A stretch of DNA of 64,000 nt from assembly GCA_963801715.1 (NCBI GenBank), contig CAWDGB010000009.1:62001-126000 (forward strand), given 5' to 3'. The notes under the pieces were generated by a model, which had not been told where the DNA came from, made no database searches, and worked only from the letters and a program-made list of their open reading frames with translations. Both the position numbers and the translations under genes were made by a program. Source of the stretch: CAVVJA01 sp963801715 (GTDB taxonomy: Bacteria > Actinomycetota > Actinomycetes > Mycobacteriales > Jatrophihabitantaceae). Below, piece by piece: positions 55,660-63,529 of this stretch (the stretch's first letter is position 1; each line of letters starts with the position of its first letter).

Positions 55660-55842
55660 ATGAACCGTGTATCGCTCGCTACTCTTGTAGGACTAATCCT
55701 CGGGTTGGCGTTAGTTTTCGGCAGCTTCGGTGATATGTTGATCGTCGCTCTCTTCGGCGCCATCGGCTACCTTATCGCCAAGTTCCTTGATGGTGATCTA
55801 GATCTGTCCATGCTGCGCGGCCGAGCCGAAAGTGAGCGATGA
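55660..55842 (+). CDS. Small membrane protein (DUF2273-like)
   Basis: 60 aa from ATG 55660; GGGAG 5 nt upstream favours it over the in-frame ATG 55648. Two hydrophobic stretches (LATLVGLILGLALVFGSFGD and MLIVALFGAIGYLIAKFL) then an acidic/basic tail. Such DUF2273-type proteins accompany Asp23 genes. Its stop overlaps the next start by ATGA. Confidence 0.72.
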   Translation: MNRVSLATLVGLILGLALVFGSFGDMLIVALFGAIGYLIAKFLDGDLDLSMLRGRAESER

Positions 55843-56312
55843 CTGATTCCGCGACGGCTGACGCTGGTCCGCCCGGCTCGACGATATCCACACAAGTGGA
55901 ATCGCGAGGCCAAGGCAGCCTATCGATAGGTCGAAACGAGTTCGGTTCGATCATCATCCGCGATGGCGTCGTGGCCAAAATCGCTGCCTGCGCGGCAGTC
56001 GAGATACCTGACGCCGGTGCTGCGGCCACCCGGGTGATGGGCCGCAGAGTACCTGGCGGCGGTCGTCTGGGGCTGCGCGCGACCGATCTCGAGGCGCTGC
56101 CGAAGACATCCGCTGAAATCGATGGCAAACTGGCGTTTCTGTCGGTCCGATTGAGCGTTCGCTGGCCGGCGTCTGTTCCGAACACCACGGCGCAGGTCCG
56201 GCAACATGTTCGGGAGCGCGTGGAGGAGCTGACAGGTCTAACCGTGTCGGAGGTGCGTATCACTGTGGCGGACCTCGTGACCAGTATCGCGCCACCTCCC
56301 CGCGTCAGATAG
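55839..56312 (+). CDS. Second Asp23/Gls24-family protein
   Basis: 157 aa. Asp23 pattern: GSIIIRDGVVAKIAACAAVE, IPDAGAAATR, then AEIDGKLAFLSVRLSVRWPA and VRERVEELTGLTVSEVRITV. It is more divergent than the first copy and has a Ser/Gly-rich N-terminus. Probably forms mixed assemblies with the first copy and the AmaP-like anchors. Confidence 0.82.
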   Translation: MTDSATADAGPPGSTISTQVESRGQGSLSIGRNEFGSIIIRDGVVAKIAACAAVEIPDAGAAATRVMGRRVPGGGRLGLRATDLEALPKTSAEIDGKLAFLSVRLSVRWPASVPNTTAQVRQHVRERVEELTGLTVSEVRITVADLVTSIAPPPRVR

Positions 56313-56321
56313 CAGGACGAC

Positions 56322-56858
56322 ATGCGTATCGTGAACCGGCTGCTCGCTTTCATCGTCGCTGTCGCGCTTCTGGGTGTCAGCGTGATCGTGATCGTTGAAG
56401 TCATTGGTTATGCCATCAATGGCGAATCGGTCCTTGTGCCATGGATGACCTGGGAACAGTGGGCCGAGCGCACACACTTCAACAGTACGGTGATAAAAGT
56501 ATGGTCAATCATTTTGATTGTCGCAGGTGCGATTCTGCTGATCGCAGAACTCAAACCGCGTCGCGTGACCCGCGTTGGCCTGCAGTCTGATAGCACAGCC
56601 ACGGAGACGGCCATTACGACAAAAGGAATAGCAGCTGTGGCGAAGGCTGCAACGTCCGAAGTCGATGGCATCGGTGGCTCGTCGGCGTCCGCGTCGCGCC
56701 GTCGCGTCTCGGTAACGGCCACATCCGCCACGAAAGAGAAGACCGACGCTCAAATCCTGACCGCTCCAGTGACGACAGCCGTCCAGACCCGCCTTGACTC
56801 GTTGGACATGCAGCAACAGCCACGATTGTCAGTGCATGTGAAACCTCGGAGGCGCTGA
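56322..56858 (+). CDS. DUF6286-type membrane protein of the Asp23 operon
   Basis: 178 aa. N-terminal helix LLAFIVAVALLGVSVIVIVE, a short external loop with Trp residues (WMTWEQWAER), a second helix (VWSIILIVAGAILLIAEL), then a basic cytoplasmic domain (KPRRVTRVGLQSDSTATETA). Layout matches the membrane proteins paired with AmaP. Stop shares one base with the next start (TGATG). Confidence 0.75.
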   Translation: MRIVNRLLAFIVAVALLGVSVIVIVEVIGYAINGESVLVPWMTWEQWAERTHFNSTVIKVWSIILIVAGAILLIAELKPRRVTRVGLQSDSTATETAITTKGIAAVAKAATSEVDGIGGSSASASRRRVSVTATSATKEKTDAQILTAPVTTAVQTRLDSLDMQQQPRLSVHVKPRRR

Positions 56859-57433
56859 TGCACGCTGATCGAACCAACCGAGTCGCTCTCGCTATTCTTG
56901 GTTTCCTCCTGCTCGCGGTCGGAGTAGCTGGATTGGTCGCGAGCTTGGGTGGTTTCGGCACGGAGTTTGCCGAGAAGACCCTGTTTACCAATCGCGTGTC
57001 CCGTTATTTCGGAGAGCACGGGACCTGGCTCTGGCCCGTCATTGCCGTCGGGTGTGCCCTGATTGCCCTGATCATGCTGCGCTGGATTTACGTGTTGATT
57101 GCCAGCACTGATCGCGCGGACGACATCGTGATCAGAGGTGACCATAACGGAGGCCGAACGGAGTTGCGGCCGGCCGCTCTCGCCGCAGCATTGCGCGACG
57201 AGATCATGACATACCACGGCGTGTCCTCCGCGAACGCGCGAGTGCTCGGTGATCCTGGCAACCTGCGACTCTTTGTCGCCGTCGCCGTCCTGACGACCGC
57301 CGACATCCCCGAGCTGAGGCGACGAATCGAAACGCAAGCGCTTGCCCATGCTCGCCAGGCGATAGGTAAGCCTGACCTGCCAATTCGAATGCATCTAGAC
57401 GTCAGCGAGGCTGAGACGGCGCGCGTCGTGTAA
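56858..57433 (+). CDS. AmaP-like alkaline-shock membrane anchor protein
   Basis: 191 aa. Two membrane helices (ALAILGFLLLAVGVAGLVAS; LWPVIAVGCALIALIMLRWI) flank a short loop; the cytoplasmic part (ADDIVIRGDHNGGRTELRPA, then RLFVAVAVLTTADIPELRRR) has the fold of AmaP proteins, which tether Asp23 to the membrane. Last gene of the six-gene operon. Confidence 0.78.
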   Translation: MHADRTNRVALAILGFLLLAVGVAGLVASLGGFGTEFAEKTLFTNRVSRYFGEHGTWLWPVIAVGCALIALIMLRWIYVLIASTDRADDIVIRGDHNGGRTELRPAALAAALRDEIMTYHGVSSANARVLGDPGNLRLFVAVAVLTTADIPELRRRIETQALAHARQAIGKPDLPIRMHLDVSEAETARVV

Positions 57434-57484
57434 ACCGGTCGCGTCGACCGACTGGGCCCTGCGGCACTCGGGCTTTGGTGCGTC

Positions 57485-58237
57485 TCAGGATGAATCGCGG
57501 GTCGCGATGTTGAGGAGCGCGATGGTGACGTTGTCAGGGGCACCGGCGGCGATCGTGGCCTTCCACAGTTCGAAGGTTGCCCGGCCGCCGTCGTGATCGC
57601 GCAGCACGGCCGCGATCGCCCGGTCGCTGATGGCGTCTGTGAGGCCATCGCTGCAGATCAGGTAACGAGCGGCGTCGCTCAAGGGCTGGGTCACGAGGTG
57701 CGGCTCGATCGGAGCGACGTCCCAGCTGCCGCCTAGCGTCTGGGTGAGAATCGGGCTGCGGATCTGGCCGCGCGCGGGCGCCTCGTTGTCGTCGACGCTC
57801 AGCTGGACCAAGCCGGGGTCGTCGAATCGGTAAACCCTGCTGTCGCCGACATTGAAGACAATCACCGACTGTTCGGTCACGACCACCCCAGCGATGGTGG
57901 TGCCCATCGTCTCCCGGTCCGGATCCCGGTCGGCGTCGGCGTATACGGCCTGGTTGCAGGCGATCAATGCGTCTCGCACCGCGGCCTCGGTGCTCAGGTT
58001 GGCTGCGGCTCGCGCCAACCAGCGCACGGCCAGGGCGCTCGCCTCCTCGCCGGCTGGATGACCGCCGAGGCCGTCGGCGACAGCGACGACAACCGGGTCG
58101 TCGATGGGCAACCACAGGGTCTGCGGCGTCAATGTGGTCATCGCGCACAGAGTCCAGGGACCAGCAACCAAGCTGTCTTCGTTGTGCTCTCGAACCAGAC
58201 CGTCGTGGCTGAGCGCAGATACGGCCACGAATTTCAT
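57485..58237 (-). CDS. PP2C-family serine/threonine phosphatase
   Basis: About 250 aa. Metal-binding motifs are in order: LSHDGLVREHNEDS, VAVADGLGGHPAGEEAS, FNVGDSRVYRF, LICSDGLTDAISD and GAPDNVTIAL. ATG 58237 is used; GAAGAG is directly before it and 15 nt before an in-frame GTG at 58222, so the GTG could be the true start. It is convergent with the Asp23 operon and might act in stress signalling, though no kinase or RsbV/W partner is near. Confidence 0.88.
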   Translation of the reverse strand: MKFVAVSALSHDGLVREHNEDSLVAGPWTLCAMTTLTPQTLWLPIDDPVVVAVADGLGGHPAGEEASALAVRWLARAAANLSTEAAVRDALIACNQAVYADADRDPDRETMGTTIAGVVVTEQSVIVFNVGDSRVYRFDDPGLVQLSVDDNEAPARGQIRSPILTQTLGGSWDVAPIEPHLVTQPLSDAARYLICSDGLTDAISDRAIAAVLRDHDGGRATFELWKATIAAGAPDNVTIALLNIATRDSS

Positions 58238-58392
58238 CTCTTCGTACCCCGCATCTCTCATTCCACTCCGGCGCCGACCGGCGCCAAAAGGCCGACCCGA
58301 AACGGTCAGCATCACGAAACCACACGAGCGGGCAGCGGGACGACATTTCTGCGGTGCCGGGCCTTCCGGCGGCGAATTCCGCCGACCGTCGG

Positions 58393-58905
58393 CTAGTCGT
58401 CGAGGATGCGGTAGACCATGTCGTCGGTCGATCGGGCGCCACGCCCGTAGGTATCAGCGAAGCCGCCTTCCCCGTCAACCCGATCGGTGCGGCGCCACTC
58501 GTACGCGCAGACCCGGCGCCGAATGCGCCACCGACCGTCGCGGCGTTCGAAGCGGTCGACATACCGCAGTCCGGCCCACATGTCGGTTGGATAACCGTCT
58601 GGGTCGGTGTAGCGGTGGAAGGCGACCGCGTAGGTCTCGGACCGCGCGACGTCGCGGCTGAGGTCGACATCAATCAACATGTTGCCCAGGAAGTGGGCGG
58701 TCCGCTCGAAGCGGTTCAGCGACTTCTCCACGAACGTGATGAAGTCATCGACCCCGCCGACGAACGATCCGTGATCATCGGTGCCGTCCGGCCAGTAGCA
58801 GGAGCGCACGAGTTCGAAGTCATACCGGTCAACGCCGCGGGAGTAGGTGGTCAGCACCCGTTGAATGGCCCGCTCGGCGAGCAGCAGTTCGAGGTCTTCG
58901 TTCAT
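58393..58905 (-). CDS. NTF2/SnoaL-like protein
   Basis: 170 aa. LLLAERAIQRVLTTYSRGVD and YDFELVRSCYWPDGTDDHGS at residues 7-50 are the N-terminal helices and catalytic-type Tyr/Asp of the SnoaL_4 group; CYWPDGTDDHG and RRVCAYEWRR fit ring-hydroxylating-dioxygenase-associated NTF2 proteins. Divergent from the flavoprotein/ADH pair, suggesting one catabolic locus. Function unproven. Confidence 0.8.
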   Translation of the reverse strand: MNEDLELLLAERAIQRVLTTYSRGVDRYDFELVRSCYWPDGTDDHGSFVGGVDDFITFVEKSLNRFERTAHFLGNMLIDVDLSRDVARSETYAVAFHRYTDPDGYPTDMWAGLRYVDRFERRDGRWRIRRRVCAYEWRRTDRVDGEGGFADTYGRGARSTDDMVYRILDD

Positions 58906-59024
58906 GGCTTCTCCCCGAAAATGGGTTACTGGTCAGGGTGTCCAGTTATCCTCCCAGCAGGGCGGCACCGCCGGAGAGGCGTACGTGGTTCGAATCCGAT
59001 GCAGGGCTGAGATCGGGGTGACTG

Positions 59025-60479
59025 ATGAGCAGTGGTCGTGACGTTGACGTTGTCGTGGTGGGGTCGGGTGCCGCGGGGTTGTCGGCCGCCTTATCTGCCC
59101 GGGAGCACGGCGCGCAGAGCGTGGTGGTCGCCGAATCTGAGGGCGTGGTGGGCGGGTCATCCCGCCTGTCCGGCGGGCTCACGATGGGCGCCGGGACGCG
59201 CTACCAGCGGGCCCTGGGCATCGAGGACGACCCGGAGTCGCTGTTCCACGACTACATGCAACTGAACCAGTGGAAGGTCGAGCCTGCGGTCGTTCGCCGG
59301 CTCGCCGAGCTTTCTGGTCCGTCGGTGGAATGGCTCGGGGACCTCGGCGTGCAGTTCTATGACCAGCTGGTGTTCGGCGGTGACGAGCGACTGCCGCGCG
59401 TGCACTGCCCGATCGGTCGCGGTCAGGCGGTTGTCGACGTGCTGTCGCACCACTGCCGTGAACAGGGCGTCGAGATCGCCCTGGGCCGACGTATCGACGA
59501 GCTGCTCGTCGAAGGCGACGCGGTCGTCGGCGTCGCCGTTGGCGACGACACCATCACGGCGGGCGCTGTCGTGGTCGCCACCGGTGGGTTCGGCAACAAT
59601 CCGGAGAAGTTGGCCCGCTTTTTCCCGGCTGCGGCCGACACCGAATGGGCCTGGTACATCGGGGCTCCGGGCTCCCGCGGCGACCACCTCGATCTGGCGA
59701 ATCAGGTCGGCGCACAGCTGACCGGATTCAATCGCGGGCTGCGACTGTTGCATGCGAACTTCGCGAATATCTACGAGGCCTATCTGCCGGGCTGGCTCAC
59801 GTTGGTCAACCGTGCGGGTAGGCGGTTCTGCGACGAGACCGCCCCATACGGGATCATGGACGGGCTCATCCAGGACCAGGACGACGTCGCGTTTGCGATC
59901 TTCGACCAGCCCGCCCTGGACGATGCCACGGCCGCCGGTGTCGCCCGCTACAAGCAGCAGGTGCCAGGGTCGACGAAGAAGCAGAGTCCACACTGGAACA
60001 CCGACATCGTCTATGCCATGGTCAATGAGGGCAAGGTGCACCGCGCGGCGACGATCGCGGAGTTGGCTGCGGCGCTGGAGCTACCCGAAGATCACTTGCA
60101 GGCGACCGTGGAGCGGGTGAACCGGTCGGTCGATAACGGCGAGGACGTCGACTACCTGAAGGATCCCAAGTTTCTACAGCGAATTTCTCGCCCACCGTTC
60201 TACGGGGCCGAGATCCGGCCGGCCACGGTCTGCTTCACCTCATTCGGCATGCGGATAGACCGGGATGCGCAGGTGCTGGGCGAGGCCGGTCCACCGATTC
60301 CCGGGCTGTTCGCTGCGGGTGAGAGTGTCGGCGGGGTCGTGGGACCGCGCTACGTGGGGAGTGGGAACTCCTACGCCAACTGTGTGACCTTCGGCCGCAT
60401 CGCGGGCGCCTCCGCCGCGCGTGCAGCTGGCGCCGCGACGGGATCTTCCCTCGCCAGCAGGCAGGAGGCTCAAGGCTGA
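59025..60479 (+). CDS. FAD-dependent oxidoreductase (fumarate reductase / ketosteroid dehydrogenase type)
   Basis: 484 aa. FAD motif VVVVGSGAAGLSAALSAREH (about 9-28), VVAESEGVVGGSSRLSGG, ATGGFGNNPEKLARF, and C-terminal GLFAAGESVGGVVGPRYVGS with GNSYANCVTFGRIAG. The SSRLSGG and YVGSGNS segments resemble 3-ketosteroid dehydrogenases and related flavocytochrome c enzymes. Substrate unknown. Stop shares one base with the next start. Confidence 0.88.
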   Translation: MSSGRDVDVVVVGSGAAGLSAALSAREHGAQSVVVAESEGVVGGSSRLSGGLTMGAGTRYQRALGIEDDPESLFHDYMQLNQWKVEPAVVRRLAELSGPSVEWLGDLGVQFYDQLVFGGDERLPRVHCPIGRGQAVVDVLSHHCREQGVEIALGRRIDELLVEGDAVVGVAVGDDTITAGAVVVATGGFGNNPEKLARFFPAAADTEWAWYIGAPGSRGDHLDLANQVGAQLTGFNRGLRLLHANFANIYEAYLPGWLTLVNRAGRRFCDETAPYGIMDGLIQDQDDVAFAIFDQPALDDATAAGVARYKQQVPGSTKKQSPHWNTDIVYAMVNEGKVHRAATIAELAAALELPEDHLQATVERVNRSVDNGEDVDYLKDPKFLQRISRPPFYGAEIRPATVCFTSFGMRIDRDAQVLGEAGPPIPGLFAAGESVGGVVGPRYVGSGNSYANCVTFGRIAGASAARAAGAATGSSLASRQEAQG

Positions 60480-61531
60480 TGGGTGCCGTGACAGCAGCGT
60501 TGATCACCGGCCAGGGGGCGGTGGAATACCGGCAGTTCGATGAGATGCCCCCGTCAGCCGGGTGCGTGACGATCGACATCCGGCTCTGCGGGATTTGTGG
60601 GACGGACATCGCGTCCTACCGGAGCGGGCACCTGCACAGTCCTGCTGTCTGCGGCCACGAGTGGGTCGGCACGATTAGCGACATCGGTCCGGGGGTTCGG
60701 AACTTCGACCCGGGCGATCGCGTTGTCGTGGCGGTTCCTCCAGCCTGCGGACGCTGCCCAGAGTGCCGAGCCGGGATTGCTGACTACTGCCGATCGGTGT
60801 CAGCGATCGCCCGAGGCCGGGATGAGCTGGCGCCGCCACATGGCGGCTTTGCTCGAAGTATCACGGTGGCGGCGGATCGTGCCATCCACGCCCACCCGGA
60901 TCTCAGCGATGAGGAAGCGGCGCAGGTGGAACCGTCGACGGTCGCCTTCCATGGCGTTCGGCGCAGCCGGATCGGTATCGGCGACACGGTAGTTGTGCAA
61001 GGTGCCGGACCGATTGGCTTGTTGGTGATGCAATTCGCCCGCGCGGCGGGAGCTGGACAGACGATCGTCGTCGAGCCATCACCAGATCGTCGCCTTTTGG
61101 CTGCCGACCTCGGCGCCGAAGTGACCGTCGCTCCGGACGAGGCCGCGGCGGCAATTCAGGAGCGGACAGCTGGCCTCGGCGCGGATGTCGTTATGGAGTG
61201 CGCCGGCGTCCCGCAGCTGCTACAGACCGCGGTCGACATGTGCCGATCCGGCGGAGTCGTGGGCCTGGTCAGCTTCCTCGCCCGGCCCGCCACCATCAAT
61301 GCCGCCCGCTGGCTGGCGAAGGAGATTACGGTGGTGGCCTCCAACGCCTTCACCCACGATGACTTTCGCCGCAGCATGACTTTCCTTGCTGACGGTCGGG
61401 TACGGACCAAGCCGCTGCATACCCGGACCGTCGCACTACACGATCTGGACTCGACGCTGCGGGATCTCTCCGCGGCTACCACGGACGACATCAAGGTCCT
61501 GGTCAGTCCGGACTCGTCATCCTCCAGCTAG
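60479..61531 (+). CDS. Zinc-dependent alcohol dehydrogenase
   Basis: 350 aa medium-chain dehydrogenase. Catalytic zinc ligands Cys37 (LCGICGTD) and His60-Glu61 (CGHEW); structural zinc Cys set in PACGRCPECRAGIADYC. NAD motif VQGAGPIGLLVMQFARAAGA with VVEPS (Glu favours NAD over NADP). It may oxidise an alcohol made by the preceding flavoprotein pathway. Ends in a Ser-rich tail. Confidence 0.92.
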   Translation: MGAVTAALITGQGAVEYRQFDEMPPSAGCVTIDIRLCGICGTDIASYRSGHLHSPAVCGHEWVGTISDIGPGVRNFDPGDRVVVAVPPACGRCPECRAGIADYCRSVSAIARGRDELAPPHGGFARSITVAADRAIHAHPDLSDEEAAQVEPSTVAFHGVRRSRIGIGDTVVVQGAGPIGLLVMQFARAAGAGQTIVVEPSPDRRLLAADLGAEVTVAPDEAAAAIQERTAGLGADVVMECAGVPQLLQTAVDMCRSGGVVGLVSFLARPATINAARWLAKEITVVASNAFTHDDFRRSMTFLADGRVRTKPLHTRTVALHDLDSTLRDLSAATTDDIKVLVSPDSSSSS

Positions 61532-61581
61532 TGTCGGCGCTCTCGGACGGCCAGTCCGGATATCGCTGACATACTGCGCAC

Positions 61582-61815
61582 GTGGTGGCAGCCCTGCAGG
61601 TCAGGCCCGGGGAGGCCCGATGAGGCTGGCACGATCGGCGAGCTGACCCAGCGGGTGTACAGCGCAGGCGGATGGACCGACGAGGGCTACGCCGTGGAGT
61701 CGCTTGATGCCCAGGCCCGAATCGAGCATGCCACCCTGCTGGTTGCCGAACAGGAGGGTGCGGTCGTGGTGGGTACGATCACGATGGAGCGTCGCTTCCG
61801 GCGAGGTTGCCGTTG
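61582..61815 (+). pseudogene. GNAT acetyltransferase, N-terminal fragment
   Basis: GTG 61582 starts VVAALQVRPGEAR and stops; an adjacent frame continues DEAGTIGELTQRVYSAGGWT through LLVAEQEGAVVVGTITM, the beta2-beta4 part of a GNAT fold, and then stops. The acetyl-CoA-binding half is missing. CATACT lies 6 nt before the GTG, so it may still be transcribed. Confidence 0.5.
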
Positions 61816-61819
61816 ACCA

Positions 61820-62041
61820 GTGAGGACGTGGAGCGTGGCGGGGTCAGGCGTGGTTTTCTACACCGTCATCTTTAGTTGCCTGGCGGTCCTATTGGTGGTT
61901 GCCGGCCTGGTGGTCATGTCCCGCAACCGCAAGCAGCGCGCAGCCGAGAGGCGGCACGAGGAGTCCGCGGCCCACGCAAATCGTCGGCAGCGTAACGCCA
62001 AGCGCGCTCAGTCCCGCAAGGCGCGGCGCAAGCGGGGCTGA
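61820..62041 (+). CDS. Small single-span membrane protein
   Basis: 73 aa. One helix (VIFSCLAVLLVVAGLVVM) followed by a strongly basic tail (RNRKQRAAERRHEESAAHAN). GTG 61820 is used, but later GTG codons (61835, 61850) would also keep the helix. Function unknown. Confidence 0.5.
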   Translation: MRTWSVAGSGVVFYTVIFSCLAVLLVVAGLVVMSRNRKQRAAERRHEESAAHANRRQRNAKRAQSRKARRKRG

Positions 62042-62055
62042 ACCTGAGGCCTGCA

Positions 62056-63111
62056 TCAGTAGGCGTCGGAGCGGCGGATGGCGGCGAGGCGGCGCCCGTT
62101 AGTGACGTAACCGGCGTCCACGAACCAGCGCGTGGAGTCACTGAGTGCGGCGCGAGCCGGACGAGGCGCATAGCCGAGCTCCGAGCGGGCCCGCGAGTCG
62201 TCGAAGGCCATGAGCGTCGTGGACATGCGCGCAGCCTCGAGCGGGATGTGTGGCGGGCGCCGTAGCAGCCGTCCTTCGACGGTGTCGGAAAGTACCGCTG
62301 CGGCCAGCGCAGCCGCGTGCGGTAGCCGAAGCCGGGGCGTGGCCAATCCGGTGATCGACGCGAGCTCGGCCAGGATCTGCTGCAGTGACAGGTTCTCGCC
62401 GCCGAGGATGTAACTTCGTCCGGCAGCGCCGCGATCGTGGGCGAGGAGGTGACCGCGTGCGACGTCGTCCACGTGCACCACGTTGAGCACCGTGTCGACG
62501 TAGCCAGGCATGCGTCCGTTCAGGAAGTCGACGACGAGGCGGCCGCTCGGCGTCGGGGCGCGATCGCCAGGGCCGAAGGGCATCGTGGGCTGTACCAGCG
62601 ATACGGGCAGTCCTTCGGCCGCCGCCCGCAGCACCTCGTGCTCCGCGACGTATTTGGATCGCTTGTACGAGCCGAACAGGTGGCGCAGGTCCGGGTAGTC
62701 GGCCTCGGTGGCCGGCTGTCCGCGAGGAACTGCGGCTAGCCCGATCGTCCCCACGGTGCTCGTGTAGACGACCCGCCGCACGCCGGCCGCGCGGGCCGCG
62801 GTCAACACCTGGCGAGTTCCGTCGACGTTCACTTTGTAGAACAGCTGCGGATCACGGGCCCAGAACCGATATAGCGCGGCAACATGGAATACCGATGTGC
62901 AGCCAGAGATTGCCCGCCGCATGTCAGCCGCGCTACGCACGTCGCCCTCGACTCGCTCGACCGCGAACGGGTCGAGGCCACCGGCGTCGGCCCCGGGTTC
63001 AACGAGGGCGGTGACCTGCCAACCGTCGCTGAGCAGGGCGCGGGTGACGGCAGAGCCGATGAATCCGGTCGCGCCAGTGACCAACGCACGGCGCTCGGGC
63101 TGGATCACCAC
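62056..63111 (-). CDS. HpnA-like NAD-dependent sugar epimerase/dehydratase
   Basis: 351 aa extended SDR. NAD motif VTGATGFIGSAV (about 11-22), catalytic Ser/Thr in YTSTVGTIGL and Tyr-Lys in YKRSKYVAE, QPTMPFGPGDRAPTPSG, NVVHVDDVARGHLLA. The GPGDxxPTPSG motif is typical of hopanoid-associated epimerase HpnA and related dihydroflavonol reductase-like proteins. No other hopanoid gene is in the window, so the role is inferred by family only. Confidence 0.83.
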   Translation of the reverse strand: MVIQPERRALVTGATGFIGSAVTRALLSDGWQVTALVEPGADAGGLDPFAVERVEGDVRSAADMRRAISGCTSVFHVAALYRFWARDPQLFYKVNVDGTRQVLTAARAAGVRRVVYTSTVGTIGLAAVPRGQPATEADYPDLRHLFGSYKRSKYVAEHEVLRAAAEGLPVSLVQPTMPFGPGDRAPTPSGRLVVDFLNGRMPGYVDTVLNVVHVDDVARGHLLAHDRGAAGRSYILGGENLSLQQILAELASITGLATPRLRLPHAAALAAAVLSDTVEGRLLRRPPHIPLEAARMSTTLMAFDDSRARSELGYAPRPARAALSDSTRWFVDAGYVTNGRRLAAIRRSDAY

Positions 63112-63153
63112 CGGATGCGCGCTACTGCGAGCCGGCGGCCGGAAGGAAGCTCC

Positions 63154-63438
63154 TCATGCGGCGTCGGGTGAAGCGCCCTTGCGATCAGTCGGGCGCGCCT
63201 CGGAGTTGCGCCGACGGCCGAATACGAAGTAGGCAAGTGGCGCGGCCCCGAACGAGTTCACGGCCACCACGCCAGCCGCCCATGCCCGTTTCGGACCGCG
63301 CACCTCGCTTGCTGGCCGACGCTTCAAATCGGCGAGTGCCGCCGCCTTCAAGGCACCCTCGACGGCCGCCGCGGCGATCAGAAGCCGGCGATCTCGATCG
63401 CTGAGATCGCTCCACCGCCGAATGACTCTGCCAGCCAT
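63154..63438 (-). CDS. Small membrane protein (PLDc_N/DUF5652-like)
   Basis: 94 aa. RWSDLSDRDRRLLIAAAAVE then a weak first helix (GALKAAALADL), PKRAWAAGVVAVNSFGAAPL as the main helix, and AYFVFGRRR. The W/N-x-x-G-x-x-P-L-x-Y-F-x-x-G-R-R end resembles phospholipase-D N-terminal-like small proteins. Function unknown. Confidence 0.6.
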   Translation of the reverse strand: MAGRVIRRWSDLSDRDRRLLIAAAAVEGALKAAALADLKRRPASEVRGPKRAWAAGVVAVNSFGAAPLAYFVFGRRRNSEARPTDRKGASPDAA

Positions 63439-63529
63439 CGCGCCTCCGGTCGCGTCGGGCAGCTCTGCTGGGCTGCTCTTGATGCGGACCCTACCGCCGC
63501 GCGCAGCGGGAAATAACGAGCGTGCCTTC

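Noticed and set aside
58985..59010. GGTTCGAATCC within the NTF2/flavoprotein intergenic region, resembling a tRNA T-arm
   Set aside because: Flanking bases do not pair and there is no acceptor, anticodon arm or matching tRNA in the window, so it is not an att site.
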